Assembly (NCBI RefSeq): GCF_000341105.1
Contig: NZ_ANBB01000041.1
Span: 1 to 64,000 of the forward strand
DNA length: 64,000 bases
Direction of reading: 5' to 3'
DNA from: Nocardiopsis potens DSM 45234
Lineage (GTDB): Bacteria; Actinomycetota; Actinomycetes; Streptosporangiales; Streptosporangiaceae
Shown here piece by piece: positions 17,698-26,875 of the stretch. The notes under the pieces were generated by a model. The model had not been told where the DNA came from and did not search any database. It saw only the letters and a list, made by a program, of their open reading frames with translations. The first letter of the stretch is position 1. The number at the start of each line of letters is the position of its first letter. The position numbers were made by a program, and so were the translations under genes.

Positions 17698-18216
17698 TCA
17701 GCGCTCGGGGGGCTCCTGGCCCTGCAGTTCGGCGGTGGCCTCCAGCTGGCGCCGGGCGGCCTCCTCCATGAACCCCGCGACCAGTTCGAGCTCGGCGTCG
17801 GTGTAGTGGCCGCAGAGTTCGGCGAGGCGGCGCAGCAGCCCTTCGAACAGCTCGACCCGGCCGTCCTCCAGGCCCGGGGCCGGCTCGACCAGGACCCGGC
17901 GGCGGTCGGCCTCGTCCCGGACCCGGCGCAGGAGCCCGCGGCGCTCCAGCCGGTCGAGCACGCCGGTGATGGAGGCGGGCTTGAGGCCGGAGCGGCGGAC
18001 CAGCTCCCCCGCGGAGACCGACCCGGCGGCCTGGACCAGCCCCAGGATCTTCCAGTCCGTGGCGCCCAGCCCCAGCCGGGAGCTGAGTTCGCCGTGGTAG
18101 AGCACGGCGGCGTCGCTCATCGCCCGGCCGGCCTCGGCGACCCGGTGCAGCACCCCTTCGCGCGGACCGGCGGCCCCCTCCTCCGGTTCCGGCCGCCCCT
18201 CTGCGGAATCGGCCAT
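17698..18216 (-). CDS. MarR-family transcriptional regulator
   Basis: 172 aa. Winged helix with TDWKILGLVQAAGSVSAGELVRRSGLKPASITGVLDRLERRGLLRRVRDEADRRRVLVEPAP: recognition helix near residues 75-95 and the wing DEADRRR. Helices on both sides form the dimer interface. It is divergent from a flavin monooxygenase, with a perfect palindrome between them. It probably represses that gene and itself and is released by a phenolic or antibiotic-like ligand (inference from the family). Confidence 0.9.
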   Translation of the reverse strand: MADSAEGRPEPEEGAAGPREGVLHRVAEAGRAMSDAAVLYHGELSSRLGLGATDWKILGLVQAAGSVSAGELVRRSGLKPASITGVLDRLERRGLLRRVRDEADRRRVLVEPAPGLEDGRVELFEGLLRRLAELCGHYTDAELELVAGFMEEAARRQLEATAELQGQEPPER

Positions 18217-18243
18217 TGACGGCCCCTCCCCTTCGCCTTATAT

Positions 18244-18257
18244 TTCGTTCGAACGAA
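18244..18257. promoter_or_regulatory. Perfect palindromic operator between marR and monooxygenase
   Basis: TTCGTTCGAACGAA is a perfect 14-bp palindrome inside an unusually AT-rich intergenic stretch (TTATATTTCG ... CTAAATAATA). It fits the size and placement of a MarR-family site. The divergent starts lie 28 and 30 bases away. Confidence 0.75.
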
Positions 18258-18286
18258 CTAAATAATAACACGAGGAGTGACCCGCC

Positions 18287-19495
18287 ATGAAGGTCCTGAT
18301 CATCGGCGCCGGCATCGCCGGCCCGGTCACCGCGGCCGCGCTCGGGCGCGCCGGGATCGAGGCCGCCGTCTACGAGGCGCACGACGGCCCCGCCGAGCAC
18401 CTCGGCTCCTTCCTCAACCTGGCCCCCAACGGCCTGGCCGTGCTGCGCTCCCTCGGCATGCTCGGCACCGTCCTGGAGTCGGCCGTCTGCCCCAGCACCG
18501 CCATCGAGTTCGCCAACGGCTCCGGCCGCCGGCTCGGCCGGCTCGAAGACGGCTCCACCGAACTGGAGGAGGGCCTGCAGACGGTGCTCATCATGCGCGG
18601 CGCGCTCCAGGCCCGGCTGGCCGAGGCCGCCGCCGCGCAGGGCGCCCGCCTGGAGTACGGCAAGCGCCTCACCGGTTTCGAGCGCACCGGTTCCGGGGTG
18701 TCCGCGCACTTCGCGGACGGCACCCGGGCCGAGGGCGACGTGCTGCTCGGCGCCGACGGGCTGCACTCCCCGGTCCGCACCGCCATGGACCCGGGCGCCC
18801 CCGCGCCCGACTACACCGGGCTGCTCAACTTCGGCGGGGTGGCGCACGGCGTCCGCGCCGCGACCCCGCCCGGCACCGTCCGGATGGTCTACGGCTCCCG
18901 CGCCTTCTTCGGCCTGCAGACCGCGCCCGGCGGCGCCGCGTACTGGTTCGCCAACCTGCCGCACCCGGAGCCGCCGCGCGGACCGGAGGCCCCCGGCCCC
19001 GAGCACTGGCGCGCCCTGCTGCTGGAGCGGTTCGCCGGCGACCTGCCGGAGATCACCGAGGTCCTCTCCGCGAGCCCGGTGCGGGACTTCACCGCCCACG
19101 GGACGTACGACATCGCGTCCCTGCCGCGCTGGTGCGACGGCCCCGTCGGGCTGCTCGGCGACGCGGCGCACGCCGTCTCCTCCTCCAGCGGGCAGGGCGC
19201 CTCGATGGCGATCGAGGACGCGGCCACCGTCGCCCGCTGCCTGCGGGACGTGCCCGGCCCCGCCGAGGCGCTCCGCTGCTACGAGCGGGTGCGCCGGGAC
19301 CGCGTCGAGCGGGTCGTCGCCGAGGGCCGCCGGCGCGGCGCGCCCAAGCTGGCCGCCGGGCGGCTCCAGGTGCTCCTCCGCGACCTCATGCTGCCGGTGC
19401 TGTTCCGGACGATCTCGCTGCGCAAGGGCCACTCGTGGATGTTCGACCACCGGATCGACTTCGACCGGGACGTCCGCGAGCAGCTCCCCGCCTGA
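18287..19495 (+). CDS. FAD-dependent monooxygenase (UbiH/TetX-like single domain)
   Basis: 402 aa. ATG preceded by GAGGAG. MKVLIIGAGIAGPVTAAALGRAG is the dinucleotide-binding motif, VLLGADGLHSPVR the DG motif and GPVGLLGDAAHAVSSSSGQGASMAIEDA the GD motif. There is no C-terminal thioredoxin domain, unlike the enzyme at 12195. Family members hydroxylate small aromatics or inactivate antibiotics. Control by the divergent MarR protein suggests induction by its substrate. Confidence 0.9.
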   Translation: MKVLIIGAGIAGPVTAAALGRAGIEAAVYEAHDGPAEHLGSFLNLAPNGLAVLRSLGMLGTVLESAVCPSTAIEFANGSGRRLGRLEDGSTELEEGLQTVLIMRGALQARLAEAAAAQGARLEYGKRLTGFERTGSGVSAHFADGTRAEGDVLLGADGLHSPVRTAMDPGAPAPDYTGLLNFGGVAHGVRAATPPGTVRMVYGSRAFFGLQTAPGGAAYWFANLPHPEPPRGPEAPGPEHWRALLLERFAGDLPEITEVLSASPVRDFTAHGTYDIASLPRWCDGPVGLLGDAAHAVSSSSGQGASMAIEDAATVARCLRDVPGPAEALRCYERVRRDRVERVVAEGRRRGAPKLAAGRLQVLLRDLMLPVLFRTISLRKGHSWMFDHRIDFDRDVREQLPA

Positions 19496-19603
19496 GCCCG
19501 CCCCTGCCCGGGGAAGGCGCGGAGCGGGCGCCCGGGGACCCCGAAGGCCGCGGCCCCGGCGGCCGCCCGCATCGGCGCCCCGCCGAAGCCGCGCCGCCCC
19601 CGC

Positions 19604-20509
19604 TCAGCGGGTTCCGGGCCGGACCACGTTCTCCAGCGGTTCGCCCGCGCCCCAGCGGCGGAGCTGGGCGTCGACGAACGCGCGCGCCCTGGGATAGAAG
19701 GTGTCCGACCCGCCCGCGACGTGCGGGGTGATGAAGACCCCGGGCGCCCCCCACAGCGGGTGCTCGGCGGGCGGCGGCTCCGGGTCGGTGACGTCGAGCG
19801 CGGCGCGCACCCGGCCGCCCTCCTTGAGCAGGGCGTCGGTGTCCAGCACCGGGCCGCGCCCCACGTTGACCACCAGCGCGTCGTCGCGCAGCAGCGCCAG
19901 CTCCTCCGCGCCGATCAGCCCGCGCGTCTCCTCGGTGAGCGGGGCGATCAGCACGACCACGTCGGCCTCCGGGAGCAGCCGGTGCAGCTCGGAGACCGGG
20001 TGCACGCCCTGCTCGGGCCGGGCCCGGCGGGCCACCCGGACCACCTCGCACTCGCACGGCGCGAGCCGCGCCTCCAGTGCCGCGCCGATGCTGCCGTGGC
20101 CGACGATGAGCACCCGGGAGCCCGCCAGCGAGCGGGTGTAGTGCGGCGCCCAGGTCCGCGCCGCCTGGTCGGCGGCCCACCGCGGCAGGTCCCGCTGGGC
20201 CGCCAGGATCAGCGCCAGCGCGTGCTCGGCGGTGCTGGCGTCGTGCAGGCCGCGCCCGTTGCACAGCTCCACCCCGTCGGGCAGCGCCGGCAGCACGTGC
20301 TCGTAGCCCGCGGTGAGCAGCTGGCAGACCCGCAGCCGCGGCATCCGGGCCAGCAGGTCCACCCGCTGCGTGCGCCCGTAGGGCATCACGTAGAAGACCG
20401 CGTCGGACAGCCCGGCGGGCTCGCCCTCCCCGTCGAAGAGGACGCCCTCCGCCCCGTCGGGGACGCTGCCCAGGTTCTGCTCCCAGGGCACCAGGACCCG
20501 GTCGGCCAT
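19604..20509 (-). CDS. D-2-hydroxyacid dehydrogenase
   Basis: 301 aa. The ATG is chosen for the GAGGAG RBS. NAD-binding Rossmann motif VLIVGHGSIGAALEARL, the catalytic-domain segment LLTAGYEHVLPALPDGVELCNGRGLHDASTAEHALAL, then VVNVGRGPVLDTDAL with the catalytic Arg and ITPHVAGG with the catalytic His. This is the layout of the D-isomer-specific dehydrogenases (glyoxylate/hydroxypyruvate reductase-like). The Glu of the usual triad probably lies in the ALDVTDPEPPP segment. The substrate is undetermined. Confidence 0.9.
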   Translation of the reverse strand: MADRVLVPWEQNLGSVPDGAEGVLFDGEGEPAGLSDAVFYVMPYGRTQRVDLLARMPRLRVCQLLTAGYEHVLPALPDGVELCNGRGLHDASTAEHALALILAAQRDLPRWAADQAARTWAPHYTRSLAGSRVLIVGHGSIGAALEARLAPCECEVVRVARRARPEQGVHPVSELHRLLPEADVVVLIAPLTEETRGLIGAEELALLRDDALVVNVGRGPVLDTDALLKEGGRVRAALDVTDPEPPPAEHPLWGAPGVFITPHVAGGSDTFYPRARAFVDAQLRRWGAGEPLENVVRPGTR

Positions 20510-20643
20510 GCTCTCTCCTCGGTCGCGCTCTCCCGCCCCGGCGGGGCGGTCCGGGCGCGCAGCGGCTCCCCCGCCCCGGCCCGCGGTCGGCACCGAAGCT
20601 ACCAGTGGCGCCGCGGACCTCCCCGGACGGTTCCCCGCCGAAG

Positions 20644-20707
20644 CGATGATCATGACGCTGCGGCCCCATAAAGGCGCATTGGCAGGGCCGCGGCGCCGAG
20701 ATCATCG
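20644..20707. repeat. Dispersed intergenic palindrome, copy 4
   Basis: CGATGATCATGACGCTGCGG and GGCGCCGAGATCATCG form imperfect arms. This copy lies between two divergent genes (19604 and 20772), so it is not simply a transcription terminator. Confidence 0.7.
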
Positions 20708-20771
20708 GGGAGAGGGGGCGGCGCGGGCGCTTCGGGACGGGCGGGCCGCCGCGGGCCCCTAGAGTGATCGC

Positions 20772-21383
20772 ATGCCGACCCGCGACGCCCCCGGACCGCG
20801 CGCGAACCTGCCCGTCAACGCCTGGGCCATCCTCGGGCTGCTGTCCTTCGGCACCGAGCTCACCGGCTACCAGCTGCGGCAGTGGGCGGAGAACGTGCTC
20901 GGGTTCTTCCACAGCGTGCCGGCGATGAGCCAGATCTACACCGAGCTGCGGCGGCTGGAGCAGCACGGCTACGCCCGCGGGGCCGAGGAGGAGGCGCCCG
21001 GCGGCCGGGCCCGGCGCGCCTACCGGATCACCCCCGAGGGGCGGGCCGCCCTCGCCGCCTGGATCGACGAGGAGCCGGTGGAGCAGCCCACCGCGCGCAA
21101 CGGGGCGATGCTCCGGCTCTGGCTGGGCGCCCACGCCTCGCCGGAGCGCCTTCGGGGGATCCTCCGCGAGCACCGGGACCGGTCCGAGGCGATGCGCGCC
21201 GACGCCGCGTTCTCGCACCGGGTCACCGGGCAGGAGTACCCCGGGCACCCCTACGCCTCGCTGGTCACCTCCTGGGCGGAGCGTCGCTACGCCGCCGAGC
21301 GGGACATCGCCGAGCAGGTCCTGGCCGAACTGGAGCGGTTGGAGGCGGGCGGTCAGGAGGAGGCCGGGCGGACCAGCTCGTAG
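20772..21383 (+). CDS. PadR-family transcriptional regulator
   Basis: 203 aa. ATG. N-terminal PadR winged helix: NAWAILGLLSFGTELTGYQLRQW, SQIYTELRRLEQHGYA and RRAYRITPEGRAALAAWI. The longer C-terminal helical region (about 110-200) is the dimerisation part of PadR subfamily 2. Its effector is unknown. The 3' end overlaps the convergent SpoU methyltransferase by 31 bases. Confidence 0.9.
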   Translation: MPTRDAPGPRANLPVNAWAILGLLSFGTELTGYQLRQWAENVLGFFHSVPAMSQIYTELRRLEQHGYARGAEEEAPGGRARRAYRITPEGRAALAAWIDEEPVEQPTARNGAMLRLWLGAHASPERLRGILREHRDRSEAMRADAAFSHRVTGQEYPGHPYASLVTSWAERRYAAERDIAEQVLAELERLEAGGQEEAGRTSS

Positions 21384-22171
21384 CAGGCGATCGCGGCCGC
21401 GGCGGTGACGTTGAACGAGTCCACGTCGCGCCCGGCCATCGGGATCCGCACGCACGCGTCGGCCTGCTCCATCCAGCGGTGCGACAGGCCCTCGCCCTCG
21501 GTGCCCAGCAGCAGCGCGGCCGGCCGCCCCGCGCCCTCCGCCACGGCCTCGCCGATCGGCACCGACCCGGGCGCCGGGGTGAGGGCGAGCGTGCGGAAGC
21601 CCTGCTCCCTGAGGCGGGCGGGGGCGCCGTACCAGTCGTCCAGCCGGGCGTAGGGCTGGCTGAACACCGCCCCCATGGACACCTTCACCGAGCGGCGGTA
21701 GAGCGGGTCGGCGCAGCGCGGCGAGAGCAGCACCGCGTCGATGCCCAGCCCGGAGGCGCTGCGGAAGATCGCCCCCACGTTGGTGTGGTCCACCACGTCC
21801 TCCAGCACGACGGCGGTGCGCGCCCCGCGCAGCACCTCCGCCGGCGAGGGCAGCGGCCGGCGGTGGAACGAGGCCAGCGCGCCGCGGTGCAGGTGGAAGC
21901 CGACCAGGCCGCGGGCGACCTCCTCGGAGACCACGTACAGCGGCGCGTCGACCCCGTCCAGGGCGCCGTCGAGGGCGGCGCGGCGCCGCTCGGTCAGCAG
22001 CAGCGAGCGCGGCTCGAACCCGGCGCGCAGCGCCCTGCGGATGACCTTCTCCCCCTCGGCCATGAACAGCCCGTGCTCGGACTCCAGGCTCTTGCGGAGA
22101 TTGACGTCGCGCAGGTCGACGTAGTCGGCCAGGCGCGCGTCGCGCGGATCGGCGACCTCGATGGCGTGCAT
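21353..22171 (-). CDS. RNA 2'-O-methyltransferase, TrmH/SpoU family
   Basis: 272 aa from an ATG; an in-frame start 27 bases upstream is possible. N-terminal substrate-binding domain (to ~110), then the SPOUT knot. AVVLEDVVDHTNVGAIFRSASGLGIDAVLLSP is motif 1 with the catalytic Asn/Arg, PAALLLGTEGEGLS is motif 2 and RIPMAGRDVDSFNVTAAAAIACYE is motif 3. It methylates a ribose in rRNA or tRNA using AdoMet. The target nucleotide cannot be read from sequence. Confidence 0.92.
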   Translation of the reverse strand: MHAIEVADPRDARLADYVDLRDVNLRKSLESEHGLFMAEGEKVIRRALRAGFEPRSLLLTERRRAALDGALDGVDAPLYVVSEEVARGLVGFHLHRGALASFHRRPLPSPAEVLRGARTAVVLEDVVDHTNVGAIFRSASGLGIDAVLLSPRCADPLYRRSVKVSMGAVFSQPYARLDDWYGAPARLREQGFRTLALTPAPGSVPIGEAVAEGAGRPAALLLGTEGEGLSHRWMEQADACVRIPMAGRDVDSFNVTAAAAIACYELVRPASS

Positions 22172-22212
22172 CCCCCCATTCTCCCGCCCCGCGGACACGG
22201 ACCGGGCATCCC

Positions 22213-22276
22213 CGATGATCTCGACGTTGCGGCCCCATCAGAGCGCGCTGATGGGGCCGCAACGTCGAGATCATCG
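22213..22276. repeat. Dispersed intergenic palindrome, copy 5 (best preserved)
   Basis: A perfect 29-bp inverted repeat around a 6-base centre (AGCGCG). The left arm begins CGATGATCTCGACGTTGCGG and the right arm ends CCGCAACGTCGAGATCATCG. It lies between the 5' end of the SpoU gene and the 3' end of the next gene. This copy defines the family consensus. Confidence 0.9.
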
Positions 22277-22293
22277 GGAGAAGGGGAGGCGGG

Positions 22294-22869
22294 TCACTCC
22301 ATCGGTTCGAGCAGCGGGAGGAGGCGCTGCCAGCGGACCTCTTCGCAGGAGTCGGCGCGGTTGAGGGCGGTGTCGATCTCCTCGCCCTCCCACTCGCCGG
22401 TGATGCGCGCCTCGCCCGGCCCGTAGGCGCGGTCGGCGTCGCACACCGCCTCCGCCGGGACCTCGTCGAAGAGGCCGACCTCGGTCTCCTGCTCCTCGGG
22501 CTCCGCGGCCTCCTTGGCCTCCTTCTTCTGCTCCTCCGCGATCGCGGCCAGCTCCCGGCAGAGGGCGGGGTCCTCGACCGCGTCGCCGGTGCAGGTGAGG
22601 TTCTGGATGTAGGCGCGGTCCTCGGAGGAGACCTGGATCTGCAGGCGCCCTTCCGGGGAGTCCACCGCCGGGGGCGCGGCGTCGCTGGAGGAGTCGCTGA
22701 CCATGTCGAGCTCGCTGCCCTGGGGCTGGTCGCTCGGCGTGCTCGCGGGCATCAGGGAGACGCCCGCGATGAACGCCCATACCAGGGCGCCTCCGGCGCA
22801 CATGGCGCCCAGGACGGTGCTGCCGACGGCCCGCCGGGGGGTCCGGGGGCGGAGGTTCTGCTTGGCCAT
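22294..22869 (-). CDS. Membrane-anchored subtilisin-inhibitor-like (SSI) protein
   Basis: 191 aa. The ATG is chosen because GAAGAG sits 8 bases upstream; a GTG 9 bases earlier is possible. One N-terminal hydrophobic segment (residues ~18-40) acts as signal anchor, then a Ser/Asp-rich spacer. The C-terminal domain has the spacing of SSI inhibitors: LTCTGDAVEDPALCRELAAI, then AVCDADRAYGPGEARITGEWEG, then NRADSCEEVRWQ, with four Cys placed as the two SSI disulfides. An acidic Glu-rich insertion replaces part of the usual loop. SSI proteins block extracellular serine proteases. The anchor is unusual, because classic SSI is released. Confidence 0.7.
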   Translation of the reverse strand: MAKQNLRPRTPRRAVGSTVLGAMCAGGALVWAFIAGVSLMPASTPSDQPQGSELDMVSDSSSDAAPPAVDSPEGRLQIQVSSEDRAYIQNLTCTGDAVEDPALCRELAAIAEEQKKEAKEAAEPEEQETEVGLFDEVPAEAVCDADRAYGPGEARITGEWEGEEIDTALNRADSCEEVRWQRLLPLLEPME

Positions 22870-23185
22870 CGCCGCCACTCTTCGCGTTCGGACGTTCGGA
22901 CACCGGCACTACAGCGGGAAGACTCCGCCCCGCCCGGTTTTGTTCTCGCGCCCCCCGAGAGCACCGCGCGCGGGCCTGGAGCGGGCCGGTTTCGAGGGGT
23001 CCGGCCCTGCGTTCCACTGTCCGCCGCGGCGTGCTCTCCGCGAGATTCGGGCGTGTACCGATCCCGCATACTAACCGTCCTCGAGCCGGGCGGTGACACT
23101 CGGTCCGCTTCCAGCCCCGCTCTTCTCCTCGATGCCTACCAGGCAGTAGGGTCGCGCCAAGCACCGCGCACCCCCCGGAGAACAT
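22870..23185. other. Divergent intergenic region, no gene seen
   Basis: 316 bases between two divergent genes. It holds a short direct repeat (GTTCGGACGTTCGGAC) and probably both promoters. No ORF or RNA gene could be supported. Confidence 0.5.
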
Positions 23186-24916
23186 GTGTCAAGCGGCCGA
23201 CACCGTCTCGAACGGCGCACCCCCTCGCGCTTCCGCCTCGCCCTGGCCTCCCCGCTGGGCATCACCGCCACCGCGGTGGCGGCCATCGTCCTGCTCAGCA
23301 TCGCGGTCCCGGTGGGGATCCGGCTGTCCGGCTGCGCCCGCACCGACTACCTGCGCATCTCCGGGACGCTGAGCATGGCGCCGGTGCTGCGCGCCGCCGC
23401 CGACGAGTTCAACTCCGAGGAGCACGTCTACGACGGGACCTGCGTGCTGGCGCAGGCCGACGAGACCGCCCCGCACCGGATCATGACCGAGCTGGCCGGC
23501 GGCGCGATGAACGGCGCCTCCTCGGTCCGGCCGGACGTGTGGGTGCCGGAGTCCTCCGCCTGGGTCGAGCTCACCCGGGTCTCCGAGACCGGGGCGCAGA
23601 ACATCGAGACCTCGCCCCGCTCGCTGGCCGGCTCCCCGGTGGTGCTGGCCGCGCCGGAGGGCGCCGAGGGCCTGCCCGACCCGGGGGAGGCCGGGTGGGA
23701 CCTGGTCCTGCCCGGCGGCCGCGAGCCGGACCGGCCGCTGGTGATGGTCGACCCGAACCGGGGCGTGGACGGGATGGCCGCCATGCACGCGGTCCGGCGC
23801 GAGCTGGGCGGCGGCGACGAGGCGGACGCCGACATGACCGACTTCGTGCGCGACGTCCAGCTGGACACGGCCTTCGGCGAGATCGACCCGGCCGGCGTCT
23901 ACCCGCTCGGCGGGGCGCAGGAGCGGGCGGCGCTGACCGTGCTGCCGGAGCAGGCGGTGGCCGCCTACAACTCCCGCTCCCCCGAGGAGCCGCTGGAGGC
24001 CCTCTACCCGGAGGAGGGCACCGTGCTGCTCGACTACCCCTTCGTCACCACCGGGGACGACCCGCGGATGCGCGCCGCCGCCGACGACCTCTACTCCATC
24101 CTGCAGCGCGACTCCTACCGCGAGCGCCTGCGCGGGCTGGGCTTCCGCGACCCGGACGGCACCGCGGCCGAGGCGCTGGCCGAGCTGCCCGGGATCGACC
24201 CGGAGGGCCCGGAGACCCACGCCGACCTGACCGGCGACGCCCTGCTGGCCTCGCTGGACGACTGGAACCGGCTGTCCATGCCCTCCCGCACGGTGGTGCT
24301 GGCCGACGTCTCGGCGGCCATGGCCGAGGACCTCGGCGGGGACGGCCCGTCCCGGCTGGAGGTGACCCGGGACGCCGCGCGGCTGGGCCTGTCGCTCTTC
24401 CCCGACGAGACCGACATGGGGCTGTGGCTGATCTCCGACTCCTTCGGCGGGGACGGCCGGCAGGACGCCCAGGACCTGGGGCGGCTGGACGAGGCGGTCG
24501 GCGAGGGCGGCGCGACCCGCCGCGAGGAGCTGCAGGGGGTCGCCGAGGAGATCGAGGTGGCCGGCGGCGGCTCCCGGCTCTACGACAACATCCTGGACGC
24601 CTACGAAGAGGTGAGCTCCGACTACGACGAGGACAAGATCAACTCGGTGATCGTGCTGACCGCCGGCGAGGACGGCGGGTCCAGCGACATCTCGCACGGG
24701 GAGCTGGTCGCCGAGCTGCAGGACCGGTTCGACCCGGAGCGGCCGGTCACCATGTTCATCATCGCGTTCGGCGAGCAGTCCGCCCGGGAGGAGCTGGCGG
24801 AGATCGCCGGGGCGACCAGCGGCACCCTGTCGGTGACCGACGACCCCGGCGAGATCGGCGACATCTTCCTCAGCTCCATCTCGCGGCGGCTGTGCGTCCC
24901 GGACTGCGGGAGCTGA
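23186..24916 (+). CDS. Substrate-binding plus VWA-domain membrane protein, degenerate MIDAS
   Basis: 576 aa from GTG with GGAG 5 bases upstream. One membrane segment (residues ~22-48) ends in a Cys (RLSGCART). Residues ~52-360 look like a periplasmic binding fold (LRISGTLSMAPVLRAAADEFN, then PDVWVPESSAWVEL and GSPVVLA). A C-terminal VWA domain follows, from VLADVSAAM at 374. The MIDAS sequence is D-V-S-A-A rather than D-x-S-x-S, so metal binding may be lost. It ends IGDIFLSSISRRL. It is paralogous to the next gene. Family members are exported to the cell surface; the role is unknown. Confidence 0.8.
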   Translation: MSSGRHRLERRTPSRFRLALASPLGITATAVAAIVLLSIAVPVGIRLSGCARTDYLRISGTLSMAPVLRAAADEFNSEEHVYDGTCVLAQADETAPHRIMTELAGGAMNGASSVRPDVWVPESSAWVELTRVSETGAQNIETSPRSLAGSPVVLAAPEGAEGLPDPGEAGWDLVLPGGREPDRPLVMVDPNRGVDGMAAMHAVRRELGGGDEADADMTDFVRDVQLDTAFGEIDPAGVYPLGGAQERAALTVLPEQAVAAYNSRSPEEPLEALYPEEGTVLLDYPFVTTGDDPRMRAAADDLYSILQRDSYRERLRGLGFRDPDGTAAEALAELPGIDPEGPETHADLTGDALLASLDDWNRLSMPSRTVVLADVSAAMAEDLGGDGPSRLEVTRDAARLGLSLFPDETDMGLWLISDSFGGDGRQDAQDLGRLDEAVGEGGATRREELQGVAEEIEVAGGGSRLYDNILDAYEEVSSDYDEDKINSVIVLTAGEDGGSSDISHGELVAELQDRFDPERPVTMFIIAFGEQSAREELAEIAGATSGTLSVTDDPGEIGDIFLSSISRRLCVPDCGS

Positions 24917-25089
24917 CCCGCCCGCGCGGCACCCCGGAACCCGCACCCCTTTTGACCTGACATTTCACCTTTTTTCGGACATTCGCTAACCTTCCGAGAC
25001 GTAGACCACACCGGCCCGCGGGGGCCGTCACCCTCCCCTCTCCTCCCCGTTCTCCCGTACCGACTCACGAGCACACATCGAGGACCACC

Positions 25090-26853
25090 TTGGGACGCCA
25101 TCGCGGAAAGTACGAAGACGAGGAAGGCGGCCGGCCCCGTACGGAAGGCCGCAGCCGGCGTCGGCGGCGGCGCGGCGGAGCCTTCGCGGCCCTCGCGGCG
25201 GCGTTCGCGATCCTCGTCGCGGTCGCTCTGACCGGCACCTACATCTTCATGAACCAGAGCGGCTGCAGCGGCCAGGACATCACCCTCGACGTCGCCGTCA
25301 GCCCCGAGCTCGCCGCCCCCGTGCAGGCCGTGGCCGGCGACTTCAACGACGCCAACCACGGCGTCGACGGCCAGTGCGTCCGCGCCAAGGTGCGCGGCGT
25401 GGAATCGGCCGACGTCGCCTACGGCATCACCGGCGGCGGCCCCACCATGGGCGACACCGAGTCCCAGGTGTGGATCCCGGACTCCTCGCTGTGGGTCTCC
25501 TTCGTCCAGGAGCAGTCCGGCGAGGGCGGCGTCACCGACTCCGGGACCTCCATCGCCTCCTCCCCGCTGGTGCTCGCCCAGCCGCAGGACGCCGAGGAGA
25601 CGGAGGAGCCGTCCTGGTCGGCCCTGGTGCCCACCGCGGCGCCCGCCGCCGACTCCTCCGGCAACGAGGTCCGCCTGGTCGACCCGGTGCGCAGCTCCTC
25701 CGGCCTGGCCACCCTGGCGCTGATCTCCAACACCATCGACGACGCCGACCAGGAGGGCCGCCCGCAGCTGGTCGCCGCCCTGCAGTCGCTGCAGGAGGGC
25801 TCCGCCCCCACCGAGGAGGCCGCGTTCGACGCCTTCGCCGAGCAGAGCTCCGGCGACGGCGCCGACCCGGTACTGGTCCTCTCCGAGCAGGCCGCGCTCC
25901 GCTACAACCACGACCACGGCGACGCCCCGGCCCGGGTGAGCTACCCCGAGGGCGGCTCCTACAGCCTGGACTACCCCTACGTCACCCGGACCGACGACCC
26001 GCTGACCACCCGCGCCGCCGAGGTGTTCCGCGGCGCGCTGACCCAGCAGGCCGCCCAGGACCGGTTCCTCGCCGAGGGCTTCCGCAGCGCCGACGGCGAG
26101 GCCGACCCGGAGGCGCTCCCCGAGGACCAGGGCTTCTCCAGCAAGGCGCCGAAGAGCCTGCCCACCCCCAACAACGAGACCGCGCAGCGGCTCACCCAGG
26201 CCTGGAACCAGTTCAAGCTCGGCACCCGGCTGCTCACCATCATCGACGTCTCCGGCTCGATGCTGGAACCGGTTCCCGGCACCGGCACCAGCCGGATGCA
26301 GGTCACCGCGGCCGCCGCCAAGCAGGGCCTGTCCCTGTTCCCCGAGTCGACCGAACTGGGCACCTGGGAGTTCTCCACCGCCCTCGAAGGCGACAAGGAC
26401 CACCGCGAGCGGCTGCCGATCAAGGAGCTGGGCGGCGAGTCCGAGGGCGGCGCCACCCACCAGGAGGCGATCGCCTCCGACCTGGACCGGATCGAGCCGG
26501 TCCCGGACGGCAACACCGGGCTGTACGACACCTACCTGGCCGCCTACCGGGAGATGGCCGCCTCCTACAAGTCCGACCGGGTCAACGCGATCCTGATGCT
26601 CACCGACGGCAACAACGACGACCCGGACGGGATCTCGCTGAAGCAGCTGCTGTCGACCATCGAGGAGGAGTCCAACCCGAACCACCCCATCCCGGTGTTC
26701 ACCATCGCCTTCGGCCCCGGCATCGACCTGGAGCCGATGCAGAAGGTGGCGGAGCTGACCGGCGGCGAGGCCTACCAGACGGAGAACCCCGCCGAGATCG
26801 GCGACATCTTCCTGCGGGCGTTCTCCCAGCGGCTGGAGGGCGCCGAGGGCTGA
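25090..26853 (+). CDS. Substrate-binding plus VWA-domain membrane protein
   Basis: 587 aa. TTG start with AGGA upstream. An Arg-rich cytoplasmic leader (RSRRRRRRGG), one TM helix (~30-52), then a binding-protein-like domain (DITLDVAVSPELAAPVQAVAGDFN; SQVWIPDSSLWVSFV) and a VWA domain with intact MIDAS TIIDVSGSM at residue 386, plus the downstream GGATHQEAI Thr and LTDGNNDD Asp. It aligns along its full length with the preceding gene and ends IGDIFLRAFSQRLEG. Probably a tandem duplication that left one active and one degenerate VWA. Confidence 0.82.
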   Translation: MGRHRGKYEDEEGGRPRTEGRSRRRRRRGGAFAALAAAFAILVAVALTGTYIFMNQSGCSGQDITLDVAVSPELAAPVQAVAGDFNDANHGVDGQCVRAKVRGVESADVAYGITGGGPTMGDTESQVWIPDSSLWVSFVQEQSGEGGVTDSGTSIASSPLVLAQPQDAEETEEPSWSALVPTAAPAADSSGNEVRLVDPVRSSSGLATLALISNTIDDADQEGRPQLVAALQSLQEGSAPTEEAAFDAFAEQSSGDGADPVLVLSEQAALRYNHDHGDAPARVSYPEGGSYSLDYPYVTRTDDPLTTRAAEVFRGALTQQAAQDRFLAEGFRSADGEADPEALPEDQGFSSKAPKSLPTPNNETAQRLTQAWNQFKLGTRLLTIIDVSGSMLEPVPGTGTSRMQVTAAAAKQGLSLFPESTELGTWEFSTALEGDKDHRERLPIKELGGESEGGATHQEAIASDLDRIEPVPDGNTGLYDTYLAAYREMAASYKSDRVNAILMLTDGNNDDPDGISLKQLLSTIEEESNPNHPIPVFTIAFGPGIDLEPMQKVAELTGGEAYQTENPAEIGDIFLRAFSQRLEGAEG

Positions 26854-26875
26854 GGCCCCGGCCGCACCCGGCCCC

